This document shows positions 38,002 to 47,681 of a DNA stretch of 64,000 bases, one piece after another. The notes below the pieces were generated by a model that did no database searches, was not told where the DNA came from, and worked only from the letters and a program-made list of their open reading frames with translations. Both the position numbers and the translations under genes were made by a program. Every line of letters starts with the position of its first letter. The stretch's first letter is position 1. Source of the DNA: Pacificibacter marinus (GTDB taxonomy: Bacteria; Pseudomonadota; Alphaproteobacteria; Rhodobacterales; Rhodobacteraceae); contig NZ_JAHKPU010000029.1 of NCBI RefSeq assembly GCF_018860505.1, positions 1-64,000 on the forward strand, written 5' to 3'.

Positions 38002-39256
38002 AATCCTGTTTCTGGCCCTCTTTGCGCTTTTGCTGATGGGTGTGCCTGTCGCCTTTTCCCTTGGCATCGCCTCGGTCGCGGCCTTGTATTTTGGCAGCTC
38101 CATCCCGATGCTCATCGTGCCACAAAAGCTGTTCAATGGTCTCAATTCCTTTCCCTTTCTAGCGATCCCGCTGTTTTTGCTCGCGGGCAATATCATGGCC
38201 GCCGCACAGATATCCGAACGGCTGGTGAAACTTTCGGGCCTTGCTTTGGGCCGTTATCCTGGCGGGCTGGCGCAAATGTCCACTGGGGCATCTGCCTTTT
38301 TCGGCGCGATCTCTGGCTCGGCACCTGCAACCACCTCGGCCATTGGCTCAATTTTAATCCCGTCCATGGTCAAACGCGGCTATGCGCCCGCCTTTGCTGG
38401 CGCGGTTGTTGCCTCATCCGGCGCGTTGGGTTTGATCATTCCCCCCAGCCTGACCATGGTGATTTACGGCACCATCGCAGATGTCTCTATCGGTGATCTG
38501 TTTATCGCGGGCATTTTACCGGGGATCGTGATCGCCTGCGCCTTGGGCGTGGTGAATTACATTATGGCGAAACGCCTTGGACTGTCAGGCGAACCGGTCA
38601 GCCCCGATATGCGCCCCCGCAAAGTGATCGCTGAAAGCAGTCTGGCCTTGGTCATGCCGTTGATCATTCTGGGCGGCATTTACGGCGGTATCTTTACCCC
38701 CACGGAATCTGCCGCTGTCGCCTGTCTCTACGGGTTGATTGTGGGCATGTTCGTTTACCGGTCTATTTCGTTCAAATCGCTGGGGCCTATTTTTATCGAC
38801 ACAGCCATCAGTTCGGCGATTGTCATGTATCTGATGGGCACGGCCAACGCCTTTTCCTATATCATAACCGCCGAACAAGTGCCGCAGGCCTTGGCTGCAT
38901 CGATTTTAGAGTTCAGCTCGAACCCCACATTGATCATGGTGATGATCCTTGCATTGCTTTTGCTTGCTGGCACGTTTTTGGACAATGTCGCGGCGCTGGT
39001 GCTGTTGGTGCCAACTTTGGGCACCTTGATTTTGGCCGTGGGCATTGATCCGATTTATTTTGGTGTTTTCACCGTCATCGCCTTGGCTGTTGGCAATTTC
39101 ACCCCGCCTGTAGGGTTGAATCTGTTCATCGCCGCCCGCTTGTCGAAATCGCGCATGGAAGACATTTCCAAAAGCGCGCTGCCCTATATAGGCGCTTATC
39201 TGGTGGTGCTTATCCTGCTGATCCTTTTTCCCAAAGTCATCACGCTGTTTGTGTGA
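37994..39256 (+). CDS. TRAP transporter large permease (DctM family)
   Basis: A 420-residue membrane protein of the DctM family with repeated glycine-rich helices. Recognisable parts are LLMGVPVAFSLGIAS, FPFLAIPLFLLAGNIM, AFFGAISGSAPATTSAIGSILIPSM and IYGGIFTPTESAAVACLYGL. It is the ion-coupled translocation subunit serving the binding protein at 36496. The amidase gene follows after 24 bp, so transport and hydrolysis are probably linked. Confidence 0.9.
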   Translation: MTEILFLALFALLLMGVPVAFSLGIASVAALYFGSSIPMLIVPQKLFNGLNSFPFLAIPLFLLAGNIMAAAQISERLVKLSGLALGRYPGGLAQMSTGASAFFGAISGSAPATTSAIGSILIPSMVKRGYAPAFAGAVVASSGALGLIIPPSLTMVIYGTIADVSIGDLFIAGILPGIVIACALGVVNYIMAKRLGLSGEPVSPDMRPRKVIAESSLALVMPLIILGGIYGGIFTPTESAAVACLYGLIVGMFVYRSISFKSLGPIFIDTAISSAIVMYLMGTANAFSYIITAEQVPQALAASILEFSSNPTLIMVMILALLLLAGTFLDNVAALVLLVPTLGTLILAVGIDPIYFGVFTVIALAVGNFTPPVGLNLFIAARLSKSRMEDISKSALPYIGAYLVVLILLILFPKVITLFV

Positions 39257-39280
39257 CCTTTCAAATTCTCGGAGCCTAAA

Positions 39281-40639
39281 TTGAACACCGAACTCACATC
39301 TGTCAGCGCCACCACTTTGGCCGCACGCCTTGCGTCTGGCGAATTGACATCCCAAGCGCTGGTTGAAGCCTGCTTTGCCGCCATCAAAGCCCATAACGAT
39401 GACGCGGTTTTCATCACGCTCACAAAAGAATCCGCCATCAAAGCCGCCAAAGACAGTGATGCCCGCCGCAAGGCTGGCAAGCCGCTCAGCGAATGGGACG
39501 GTATTCCAGTGGCATGGAAAGATTTGGTCGACATCCCCGACACACCAACAACCGCCGCCAGCGCGGTTTACGAAAATGCGCCCGCCCCCACACAAGGCGC
39601 TGTTATCTATGACAATTGCACCAAAGCAGGGTTGATCTGCATCGGCAAAACCAACCTGTCGGAATTTGCCTACTCTGGCCTTGGGTTGAACCCGCATTTC
39701 GGAACACCCGTAAACCCGCATTCCACCGACACGCCCTTGGCCCCTGGGGGGTCTTCCGCTGGGTCTGCCGTGGCGGTTGCTGCCTCTTTGGTTCCGCTGG
39801 CCATTGGCACAGATACCGCTGGTTCCGTGCGGGTGCCCGCCTCTTTTTGCGGCATCACAGGGTTCAAATCCAGCCAAGCCCATTACGACAAAACGGGTAT
39901 TTTTCCATTGTCCGAAAGCCTGGATTCTGTTGGCAGTTTCGCGCATTGCGTGGACGATATCATCACCTTCGACGCCATTTTGCGCAGCGAGGCTCCGCAA
40001 GCCATGCCAGTCATCTCATCTGACAAACCAAACCTGATTGTGCCAACAGATGTTGTGCTAAACGGTTTGGACACAGAAGTTGCCGATTGCTTTGAAGCCG
40101 CGTTAGAGACGCTGTCACAAGCAGGCTATACCATCACACGGCAAGCCTTTCCGATTTTCACCGAAGTGGCAGAGCTGTTCGCCAAACACGGCACATTAAC
40201 AGTGGCTGAGGCCGCAACGGTGCACAAAGATTTGCTGGCAAGTCCTGATGCGGCCAAGATGGATCAGCGCGTGTTTGAGCGCATGAAAACCGCCGCGCAA
40301 TTCTCGGCCCAAGACTACATCCAACTGCAATGGGACCGCGCCCGTTTGGAAGCGGCTGTCACCCAGACCCTTGGTCACGATATATTGGTTTGTCCTAGTG
40401 TCGCGATCACCGCCCCTGCCATCGCAGAATTGGACGCCGACACAGATCACTTTGCACGTACAAATTTGCTGGCTTTGCGCAACACCATGTTGGGGAATTA
40501 TCTGGGCATGCCCGGCGTCAACATCCCCGCTGGGCACGCCCAAAACGGCGCGCCAATCGGTGTGCTGTTTTCTATGGCCACCTCTTTGGATATAGAATTG
40601 CTGCAACACTGCCGTGCGATTGAGACCACGTTGCGCTAA
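39281..40639 (+). CDS. Amidase-signature family hydrolase
   Basis: A 452-residue amidase with the complete Ser-cisSer-Lys triad region: the lysine in PVAWKDLVD (about residue 86), the glycine-serine stretch APGGSSAGSAVAVAA, and the nucleophile segment GTDTAGSVRVPASFCGI. The start is TTG at 39281 behind GGAG. It hydrolyses an amide, releasing ammonia or an amine. Following directly on the TRAP genes, it probably acts on the imported compound. It is not GatA, because no gatB or gatC gene is nearby. Confidence 0.85.
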   Translation: MNTELTSVSATTLAARLASGELTSQALVEACFAAIKAHNDDAVFITLTKESAIKAAKDSDARRKAGKPLSEWDGIPVAWKDLVDIPDTPTTAASAVYENAPAPTQGAVIYDNCTKAGLICIGKTNLSEFAYSGLGLNPHFGTPVNPHSTDTPLAPGGSSAGSAVAVAASLVPLAIGTDTAGSVRVPASFCGITGFKSSQAHYDKTGIFPLSESLDSVGSFAHCVDDIITFDAILRSEAPQAMPVISSDKPNLIVPTDVVLNGLDTEVADCFEAALETLSQAGYTITRQAFPIFTEVAELFAKHGTLTVAEAATVHKDLLASPDAAKMDQRVFERMKTAAQFSAQDYIQLQWDRARLEAAVTQTLGHDILVCPSVAITAPAIAELDADTDHFARTNLLALRNTMLGNYLGMPGVNIPAGHAQNGAPIGVLFSMATSLDIELLQHCRAIETTLR

Positions 40640-40678
40640 CAGTCAGACACTGCACGTTCAAAACTTTACCTCGACCCG

Positions 40679-40709
40679 AAACCGCTGCGTATCGCCACGC
40701 TGCGGTTTT
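40679..40709 (+). terminator. Hairpin after the amidase gene
   Basis: AAACCGC (40679-40685) pairs with GCGGTTT (40702-40708), and an inner GCGT/ACGC stem continues past one T-T mismatch around a 6-base loop. Four T residues end the structure. It marks the end of the TRAP-amidase transcript and begins about 40 bp after the stop. Confidence 0.7.
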
Positions 40710-40811
40710 GGCGTATAAGGACGCAGCTTGCAGTGATCACACGTTGCAAGACACCGCCAGTTCGTTCAACGATGCCCCAAACAGACGATCAACCTTTCAG
40801 GAGCCCCTGAC

Positions 40812-42200
40812 GTGACAACGCGTAAGTCGAAAAAAACCCCCTCTTACTGGACCAATGATCTATCAGATGCGTTCAAAGATTACCTAGACGGGCGCGGGCT
40901 TGATGAGGTCGAACTCATCATATCTGATATCGCGGGCACATCACGCGGCAAGGCCATGCCCGCCTATAAGTTCGAGCCAAGCGAGTCGTTCTATTTGCCG
41001 ATCTCTCTGTTTTATCAAACGATTTCTGGGGCCTATGTCGACATGGACATCGAAAACCAGTGGTTTGAACACGACGTGACCTTGGTCGCCGATATGTCCA
41101 CAGCCTGCGCGATCCCTTGGGGCGACGACGCCTCCGTGCAAGTGATCTGCGATATGAAAACCCGCGAAGGCACACCGCTATCCGTGGCTCCGCGCAACGT
41201 GCTGCGCCGCGTTTTGGACCTATATGATGCCGCGGGATGGACCCCCGTTGTCGCCCCTGAGCTTGAATTTTATCTCACAAAACCAAATGTGGACCCCACC
41301 GAAGCCATCGAGCCGCCCATCGGACGCACGGGGCGTCAATGCGTGGGCAGTCAGGTCTATTCGATGGCCGCCGTTGACGAATTTGGCCCTGTGATCGACA
41401 CGATTTATGACTTTGCCGAAGCTCAAGGCCTGCGCATCGACACCGTGATTCAAGAAGGCGGCGCGGGCCAAGTCGAGGTGAACTTGCTGCATGGCAATCC
41501 ACTTGAACTGGCCGATCAAGTGTTTTTTTTCAAACGCACCATCCGCGAGGCCGCGCTGAAAAACGGCATGTTCGCCACCTTCATGGCCAAACCCATGCGC
41601 GATGAACCGGGCAGCGCGATGCATCTGCATCAATCGATCATCGACAGTAAAACCGGTCAAAACATTTTCTCAGATGACGACGGCAATCCAACAGAGGCTT
41701 TCGAGCATTTCATCGGTGGGTCGCAAATTTACACCATGCAAGCCGTGCCGCTTTTGGCCCCCTATGTGAATTCCTATCGTCGGATCACGATCGGCGGGCA
41801 ATCCGCGCCCTCGAACCTTGAATGGGCGGCAGACAATCGCACCACGGGCCTGCGCGTGCCTCATTCCGGTCCTGCGGCGCGGCGGTTGGAAAACCGTGTG
41901 ATCGGCATGGATTGCAACCCCTATCTGGCCATCGCGGCCTCGCTGGCTTGTGGGTATCTGGGGCTTGTAAACAAGATCAAACCCCGCCCCGCCGCCACCA
42001 AAGAGGTCTGGGAAACAGAGCACCCCTTGCCGTACACCCTTGGGATGGCCTTGGATCTGTTTGAAGAGGCAGATGAGCTATGGCAGGTTCTCGGCCAAGA
42101 GTTCTGCCAGCTGTTCCTTGATCTAAAACGCGCAGAGAACGAAGAATATCAGCGCGAAATTTCCCCTTGGGAACGCCAACACCTTTTGCTGAACGTGTAG
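40812..42200 (+). CDS. Glutamine synthetase-like gamma-glutamylamine synthetase (PuuA-type), copy 1
   Basis: A 462-residue glutamine-synthetase-family ligase. Visible catalytic-domain motifs are APELEFYL, GGAGQVEVNLLHGNPLELAD, MAKPMRDEPGSAMHLHQS and RVPHSGPAARRLENRVIGMDCNPYL. Stand-alone relatives beside FAD oxidases join glutamate to an amine (for example putrescine, isopropylamine or ethanolamine) with ATP instead of making glutamine. It is followed 3 bp later by such an oxidase. The start is GTG at 40812. A second, clearly different copy is at 44304. Confidence 0.83.
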   Translation: MTTRKSKKTPSYWTNDLSDAFKDYLDGRGLDEVELIISDIAGTSRGKAMPAYKFEPSESFYLPISLFYQTISGAYVDMDIENQWFEHDVTLVADMSTACAIPWGDDASVQVICDMKTREGTPLSVAPRNVLRRVLDLYDAAGWTPVVAPELEFYLTKPNVDPTEAIEPPIGRTGRQCVGSQVYSMAAVDEFGPVIDTIYDFAEAQGLRIDTVIQEGGAGQVEVNLLHGNPLELADQVFFFKRTIREAALKNGMFATFMAKPMRDEPGSAMHLHQSIIDSKTGQNIFSDDDGNPTEAFEHFIGGSQIYTMQAVPLLAPYVNSYRRITIGGQSAPSNLEWAADNRTTGLRVPHSGPAARRLENRVIGMDCNPYLAIAASLACGYLGLVNKIKPRPAATKEVWETEHPLPYTLGMALDLFEEADELWQVLGQEFCQLFLDLKRAENEEYQREISPWERQHLLLNV

Positions 42201-42203
42201 CCC

Positions 42204-43508
42204 ATGAACCTGCTAACGATCAACGACACGGCGGGGGCCTATCCCCCGTCTTATTATGCACGCGACATCGACCCAATCCCCAATGCTGGGCCTGCCCAAG
42301 GGGATATTCACTGCGATGTCTGTGTGATCGGCGGCGGCTTCACCGGCCTGTCGACAGCACTGCATTTGGCAAAACGTGGCTACTCTGTGCACCTGATGGA
42401 AGCGCAGCGCATCGGATTTGGCGCGACGGGGCGCAATGGGGGGCAGGTCGGCCAAGGTCAACGGCTTGACCAAGACACGTTAGAACAAATGTTCGGCGGG
42501 ACGCGGGCAAAAGATCTTTGGACCATCGGCACCCATGCCTCGGATTTGGTGCGCAAACTGGCCCAATCCGATTTGGTACAGGCAGACTTTCACCCCGGTT
42601 TGTTGTACGTCAACCACCGCGAACGTTATGACGCCACATCCCGCGCTTATGTCGCTAAGATGAACGACACATATGGCTATAATCAAATGTCGTTTTTAGA
42701 CCGCGATCAAGTGCAAGATTTGGTCAAATCCTCGGCCTATTTTGGCGGCACCTATGACACAGGCGGCGGTCACATTGACCCACTGCAATTCGCCTTTGGC
42801 TTGGCCCGTATGGCGCAAGCAGCCGGCGCAATCCTGCATGAAAACAGTCAGGTGACAGAAATCAAACACGGGTCCAACGTGACCCTGCGCACCAAAGAGG
42901 CGCGCATCCGTGCGAAATATGTTGTGATGTGTTGCAACGGCTATATCGGAGATTTGCACGATGACGTATCGCGCCGTGTCATGCCGATCAACAATTACAT
43001 CGTCGCGACAGAACCTTTGTCAGACGCAGAGCGCGCAGCCGTTTTGCCCCAAAACATCGCCGTCGCCGACAGCAAGTTCGTCGTGAATTACTACCGTTTC
43101 AGCGATGACAACCGCATGTTGTTTGGCGGCACCGAAACCTATGGCTACCGCTTCCCCAAAGACATCGCCCGCCAAGTGCGCAAACCGATGCGCAAGATCT
43201 TTCCCCAACTCAAAGACGTCAAAATCGACTACGCTTGGGGCGGCACTTTGGGCATCACCATGAACCGGATGCCGCATTATGCCACCTACGGCACCGGCAA
43301 TATCCTAAGCCTATCTGGGTTTTCAGGATCAGGCGTGGCCATGGGCACCCTATCCGGTCAAATTGCCGCCGAGATGATATCAGGTCAGGCCGAGCGTTTC
43401 GATATTATGGCCAATCTGCCCAGCCCGCAGTTTCCAGGCGGGCCAAAAATGCGTCAACCGCTGCTTGTTCTTGCGATGCTTTGGTATGGGCTGCGCGACA
43501 GGCTTTAG
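42204..43508 (+). CDS. FAD-dependent amine oxidoreductase (PuuB-type), copy 1
   Basis: A 434-residue DAO-family flavoprotein with an N-terminal dinucleotide-binding fold CDVCVIGGGFTGLSTALHLA (about residues 36-55) and the GATGRNGGQVG signature typical of gamma-glutamylputrescine oxidases. A C-terminal segment, GNILSLSGFSGSGVAMGTLSGQ, contacts FAD. It would oxidise the gamma-glutamylated amine made by the preceding ligase to an aldehyde with peroxide or reduced carrier release. Its stop lies 6 bp from the convergent GntR gene. Confidence 0.83.
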   Translation: MNLLTINDTAGAYPPSYYARDIDPIPNAGPAQGDIHCDVCVIGGGFTGLSTALHLAKRGYSVHLMEAQRIGFGATGRNGGQVGQGQRLDQDTLEQMFGGTRAKDLWTIGTHASDLVRKLAQSDLVQADFHPGLLYVNHRERYDATSRAYVAKMNDTYGYNQMSFLDRDQVQDLVKSSAYFGGTYDTGGGHIDPLQFAFGLARMAQAAGAILHENSQVTEIKHGSNVTLRTKEARIRAKYVVMCCNGYIGDLHDDVSRRVMPINNYIVATEPLSDAERAAVLPQNIAVADSKFVVNYYRFSDDNRMLFGGTETYGYRFPKDIARQVRKPMRKIFPQLKDVKIDYAWGGTLGITMNRMPHYATYGTGNILSLSGFSGSGVAMGTLSGQIAAEMISGQAERFDIMANLPSPQFPGGPKMRQPLLVLAMLWYGLRDRL

Positions 43509-43514
43509 CGTGAT

Positions 43515-44198
43515 TTACCGCTGGGCGCGTCGTTCAATCAAAGCGCGTCCGGCAGACACCAAGCCATTCTGGATGTCATTCTCAATCGCCAAGGTCAAAG
43601 CCTCAGACGCGCGATCCATCAATGCTTCAAGGATGGCCTTGTGGTCATCCATCACATAAAATTCACCCACATCCGAGATCAATTCACGCTGGAACGGCCC
43701 AAGTTGCAGCCAGATGCTTTCGATCAGCGGCAAAGACGTCAAATCAGGGTTCGCGCCATATAATGCACGATGAAATTTGTGGTTCAGGCAGATCATCCGA
43801 TCATAATCCCGCCGAGAAATCGCCGCGTCCATTTCGTCGTCAATGACGCGCAACTCACCGATCACAATATCCGAAATATACGGCAAGGCCCGCAGCCCTG
43901 CATGACACTCCAAAACCAACCGTGTCGACACGAGATCTTCAAATCGACCTGCGCTCATTTCAGGAATCAGCATTCGACGATTGTCTTGGGCCTCGACTGC
44001 CTGTTCAGAATTTAATCGGCGCAAGGCCTCACGAATCGGGGTCGCGGAAAGGCCCATCACATCCGCCAAACCGCGCATTGTCAGCGATGCGCCCGTCGGA
44101 ATAGCCCCCACCATAATCGCATTGCGCAAGCGCATATACACATATTCTTGGCTGGTCAGCCCCTCGCCGCCTTCAAATTCTGGAACTTCAAAGCTCAT
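43515..44198 (-). CDS. GntR-family regulator (FadR/FCD subfamily)
   Basis: A roughly 227-residue regulator with an N-terminal winged helix (SQEYVYMRLRNAIMVGAIPTG, DVMGLSATPIREALRRLNSEQ) and an all-helical C-terminal FCD domain (RLVLECHAGLRALPYI, LNHKFHRALYGAN) with metal-binding histidines. The ATG at 44198 fits the domain start better than an upstream one at 44270. It lies between the two ligase/oxidase pairs, divergent from the second with about 105 bp between, and probably represses it. Confidence 0.83.
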   Translation of the reverse strand: MSFEVPEFEGGEGLTSQEYVYMRLRNAIMVGAIPTGASLTMRGLADVMGLSATPIREALRRLNSEQAVEAQDNRRMLIPEMSAGRFEDLVSTRLVLECHAGLRALPYISDIVIGELRVIDDEMDAAISRRDYDRMICLNHKFHRALYGANPDLTSLPLIESIWLQLGPFQRELISDVGEFYVMDDHKAILEALMDRASEALTLAIENDIQNGLVSAGRALIERRAQR

Positions 44199-44303
44199 AT
44201 ATCGACCTGATCCTTTTGTGCCTGTCGCCAGACTAGAATTGAGTTTGACATAAGTCAACAAAGGTGTCACAAAATATTAAATGCTATCACATTTTAATAA
44301 AGG

Positions 44304-45662
44304 ATGTGGCAATTGCCTCAACTCGATCCCGAAAACTGGCTGAAATCCAACCCAGATGCGACCTCAGCAACCATTGCGATCTGCGATATCAACGGGGTGT
44401 TTCGCGGCAAACGCGTGCCCGTTGAACAAATCGTCAAGATTTTCAAAGACGGTGTGCGTATGCCCACGTCCTCATGCACTGTTGATATTTGGGGCTGCGA
44501 TCTTGAAGACAGCGAATTGGTGTTTGACTCAGGGGATGCCGATGCCATCTGCACCGTCACAGACCGCGGTTTGGTAGAACGTCATATCGCGGGACAGATA
44601 TCGGCTTTCGTGCCAGTCACCATGTTTAACGAGGATGGAACCCCAGAGCCGACAGACCCAAGACAGGCTCTTGCCGCAATTGTTGATCGGTTCAAATCCC
44701 ACGGCTATAGGCCTGTTGTTGCGACCGAACTTGAATTTTATCTGACCTCAGGCCCCGCAGAAGAGGTGGAACCCGCGACCCTTCCGGGTGAGGCCGGACC
44801 ACTGGAACATCACAACGTTTTATCCGTGGCCGAGCTGGACCAATTGCAGCCGTTTCTGGACGATATTTATGCCGAAGCAACCCGCCAAGGCATCGTGCCA
44901 GATGCGATTATTTCTGAAAGCGGCACAGCCCAGTTTGAATTGAACCTAATGCACAGCGACGACGCCCTGCGCGCAGCCGATGACGCGGTTTTGTTCAAAA
45001 ACCTCGTGCGCAGCGTTGCCCGCGCCCATGGGTTTCGTGCGACCTTTATGGCCAAACCCTTTGGCGACAAGGCGGGCAACGGGTTGCATGTGCATTTCTC
45101 GGTGCTGGACGCGGCGGGACAGAATATTTTCGATAACGGCACTGACGACGGCTCAGATCTGATGCTGCACGCAGTTGCTGGGCTGGCGGCCATGATGACC
45201 GACAGCGCATTGATTTTCGCGCCGCATCAAAACAGCTACCGACGCATCCGGCCCAATGCCCATGCCCCCACGGCTGTGGCTTGGGGCTATGAAAACCGCA
45301 CCTGTGCCATTCGCATTCCAGGTGGTGCCAATGCTGCGCGACGCATCGAACACCGCGTTGCTGGCGGCGATGCCAACCCTTACTTGGTTTTGACGGCCAT
45401 TTTGGGGGCAGCGATTTATGGCATAGAAAACAAACTCACGCCCCCTGCCCCGACTGAGGGCAACGCCTATGAAACAGACGCGCCCTTGCTGCCGCTGCAT
45501 TGGCACGGGGCTATCGATGCCTTTGAGAAAAGCACTTTGCTGCCGCATATCATCGACCCCCAATTGATCCGGCTATTTGCACAGATCAAAACGCAGGAAC
45601 TTGATAAACTTCTCAGCATCGTCCCCGCCAGCGAATACAGCGCCTATTTGGAGACCGTGTGA
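44304..45662 (+). CDS. Glutamine synthetase-like gamma-glutamylamine synthetase (PuuA-type), copy 2
   Basis: A 452-residue glutamine-synthetase-family ligase with ATELEFYL, ESGTAQFELNLMHSDDALRAAD, MAKPFGDKAGNGLHVHFS and RIPGGANAARRIEHRVAGGDANPYL. It has the same layout as the enzyme at 40812 but differs at many residues in matching motifs, so it is a diverged paralogue and not a recent duplicate. It overlaps the following FAD oxidase by ATGA and is divergent from the GntR gene. Glutamate is the expected acceptor; the amine is unknown. Confidence 0.83.
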   Translation: MWQLPQLDPENWLKSNPDATSATIAICDINGVFRGKRVPVEQIVKIFKDGVRMPTSSCTVDIWGCDLEDSELVFDSGDADAICTVTDRGLVERHIAGQISAFVPVTMFNEDGTPEPTDPRQALAAIVDRFKSHGYRPVVATELEFYLTSGPAEEVEPATLPGEAGPLEHHNVLSVAELDQLQPFLDDIYAEATRQGIVPDAIISESGTAQFELNLMHSDDALRAADDAVLFKNLVRSVARAHGFRATFMAKPFGDKAGNGLHVHFSVLDAAGQNIFDNGTDDGSDLMLHAVAGLAAMMTDSALIFAPHQNSYRRIRPNAHAPTAVAWGYENRTCAIRIPGGANAARRIEHRVAGGDANPYLVLTAILGAAIYGIENKLTPPAPTEGNAYETDAPLLPLHWHGAIDAFEKSTLLPHIIDPQLIRLFAQIKTQELDKLLSIVPASEYSAYLETV

Positions 45663-46969
45663 TGACCCCGCCCCGTCCTTATGCTGGTAACGGCGATCAC
45701 ACCGACAGCTACTATGCCGCCTCTGCCAACACGCGAATTTTGCGCTCTGCACTAACCGGAGATCAAAGTTTTGACATTTGTGTTGTAGGCGCTGGATATT
45801 CTGGCCTGTCCACAGCGCTGCATCTGGCGGAAAAAGGCCATAACGTTGCCATCGTTGAGGGCGCGCGGATCGGCTGGGGCGCTTCTGGACGCAATGGCGG
45901 GCAAGTCGTCAACGGGCTGAACGCATCGTTGCAAACCATCGAACGCCGCTACGGCCCAGACACCGCGACATTCGTGTCTGGTCTGGTGATGGAAGGGGCC
46001 GAGATCATTCGCGAGCGGGTCAGAACCTATGACATCGATTGCGATTTGAAACCGACGAACCTGTTCACCGCCTACACTGATGCCCATATGCGCGAGCTTG
46101 AAGAACGACTTGCCTTGTGGCGCGGCTACGGTATTGAGACGCAAGAAATAGTGTCTAAAGCACAGATGCGAGACTATGTCGGTTCTGACGTTTACGCAGG
46201 CGGGATGATCGATCACGCAGGCGGCCATATGCATCCGCTCAATCTGGCTTTGGGCGAAGCGGCCGCCTTCGAGCAAAACGGCGGCACGATTTATGAGATG
46301 TCACGCGTGATTGACGTCCATTACGACCAGCCCAACCCTGTCGTGAAAACTGCGCAGGGCAGCATCACCTGCAAAAAAGTTGTGCTATGTGGCAACGCCT
46401 ATCTAGGCCACGTGGTGCCAAAATTGACGGCGCGGGTCATGCCTGTGTCAACGCAAATGATGGCCACGGAACCCCTGTCCCAAGACCAAGCCGAACGTTT
46501 GCTGCCCACAGACACTTGCGTCGAAGACATTCGATTTATCCTCGATTATTTCCGCCTGTCAGCCGACAATCGCCTGCTGTTTGGCGGCGGGACTGTTTAT
46601 GGCGGCGCAGACCCTAAAGACATCGAATCCAAGCTGCGCAAGAATATGCACAAGGTGTTTCCCGAACTGAAAGCCACAAAAATTGACTACGCTTGGAGCG
46701 GCAATTTCGCCCTGTCGTTCAGCCGTGTACCTCAATTGGGGCGTCTGAACGACAACACCTATTTCGCGCATGGCTATTCCGGCCACGGGGTCACAGGATC
46801 GCACACATTTGGTCGCATTCTCGCCGAAGCCATCGATGGCGACATGTCGCGCTTTGATGTCTTTGCAGGCTTGCCGTGGATTCCCTTTCCCGGTGGACGC
46901 CTGCTCCGCGTGCCCTATTCAATGATCGGCTCTTGGTATTACAGTTTCAAAGACAAGTTTGGAGTGTGA
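45659..46969 (+). CDS. FAD-dependent amine oxidoreductase (PuuB-type), copy 2
   Basis: A 436-residue DAO-family flavoprotein with FDICVVGAGYSGLSTALHLA (about residues 38-57), then GWGASGRNGGQVVNG and the C-terminal YFAHGYSGHGVTGSHTFG. It parallels the oxidase at 42204 and partners the second ligase by a 4-bp overlap. It likely oxidises a gamma-glutamylated amine. The start may be either of two adjacent ATG codons at 45659 and 45662. Confidence 0.83.
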   Translation: MMTPPRPYAGNGDHTDSYYAASANTRILRSALTGDQSFDICVVGAGYSGLSTALHLAEKGHNVAIVEGARIGWGASGRNGGQVVNGLNASLQTIERRYGPDTATFVSGLVMEGAEIIRERVRTYDIDCDLKPTNLFTAYTDAHMRELEERLALWRGYGIETQEIVSKAQMRDYVGSDVYAGGMIDHAGGHMHPLNLALGEAAAFEQNGGTIYEMSRVIDVHYDQPNPVVKTAQGSITCKKVVLCGNAYLGHVVPKLTARVMPVSTQMMATEPLSQDQAERLLPTDTCVEDIRFILDYFRLSADNRLLFGGGTVYGGADPKDIESKLRKNMHKVFPELKATKIDYAWSGNFALSFSRVPQLGRLNDNTYFAHGYSGHGVTGSHTFGRILAEAIDGDMSRFDVFAGLPWIPFPGGRLLRVPYSMIGSWYYSFKDKFGV

Positions 46970-46976
46970 AGACAGT

Positions 46977-47666
46977 ATGAAAATCGGTATCCTACAAACT
47001 GGGCGCGCCCCTGATGAAGCCTTGCCGGATTACGGCGATTACAACGATTTTTTCGTTCATTTCCTGAAAGACAGAGATTTTGAATTTCAAACCTACGCCG
47101 TCCTCGATGGCGACTTTCCCCAAAGCCCCGCAGAGGCCCAAGGCTGGTTGATCACAGGGTCAAAGTTCGGCGCCTATGAAAACCACATGTGGATTCCCCC
47201 ACTTGAGGCATTCTTACGCGCAGCCTTTGCCGCCGAAGTGCCTATTTTCGGGGTCTGTTTTGGTCATCAAATCCTTGCGCAGGCCTTAGGCGGCAAGGTC
47301 GCGAAATACGCGCAAGGCTGGTCCGTTGGTCCGCAAACCTACCAAAGTGATCTGTTTGGCGATCAAAAGATGATCGCGTGGCACCAAGACCAAGTCGTCA
47401 CTCGCCCGACTTCGGCCTCTGTCGCCGGATCCTCTGCTTTTTGCGAAAACGCGATTCTCACCTATGGCAATCGCGCGCTGACCATTCAGCCGCATCCTGA
47501 GTTTTCAGTATCGTTTTTCCACACGTTGCTAGAGCATCGCGGTGACGATTTGCCTGATGCTATTCGCAAGCAAGCAAGCGCTGCCAACAGCGATAATCTA
47601 TCATCATTGGCCTTTGCCAGTATCGTCGAAGACTTTTTTAAACGTCGCGGAAAATTTGCAGATTAA
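46977..47666 (+). CDS. Class I glutamine amidotransferase-like hydrolase
   Basis: A 229-residue class I amidotransferase-fold protein with the nucleophile elbow FGVCFGHQILAQALGGKV and the catalytic histidine in IQPHPEFS. Together with the preceding ligase and oxidase it could remove the gamma-glutamyl group at the end of the pathway, the job done by PuuD, although its sequence is closer to the GMP-synthase-like amidotransferase branch. The ATG at 46977 follows GGAGTGTGAA; a TTG at 46959 would overlap the oxidase. It is the last gene of this operon. Confidence 0.78.
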   Translation: MKIGILQTGRAPDEALPDYGDYNDFFVHFLKDRDFEFQTYAVLDGDFPQSPAEAQGWLITGSKFGAYENHMWIPPLEAFLRAAFAAEVPIFGVCFGHQILAQALGGKVAKYAQGWSVGPQTYQSDLFGDQKMIAWHQDQVVTRPTSASVAGSSAFCENAILTYGNRALTIQPHPEFSVSFFHTLLEHRGDDLPDAIRKQASAANSDNLSSLAFASIVEDFFKRRGKFAD

Positions 47667-47681
47667 GCACTCCAAAGCAGC

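Noticed and set aside
38906-40000. A 364-codon open frame antisense to dctM and the amidase gene
   Set aside because: It mirrors conserved coding sequence of two real genes and shows no domain; long antisense frames are common at this GC content.
39281-40639. Amidase gene as the GatA subunit of the tRNA amidotransferase
   Set aside because: GatA genes occur with gatB/gatC, absent here, and the gene follows a TRAP transporter instead.
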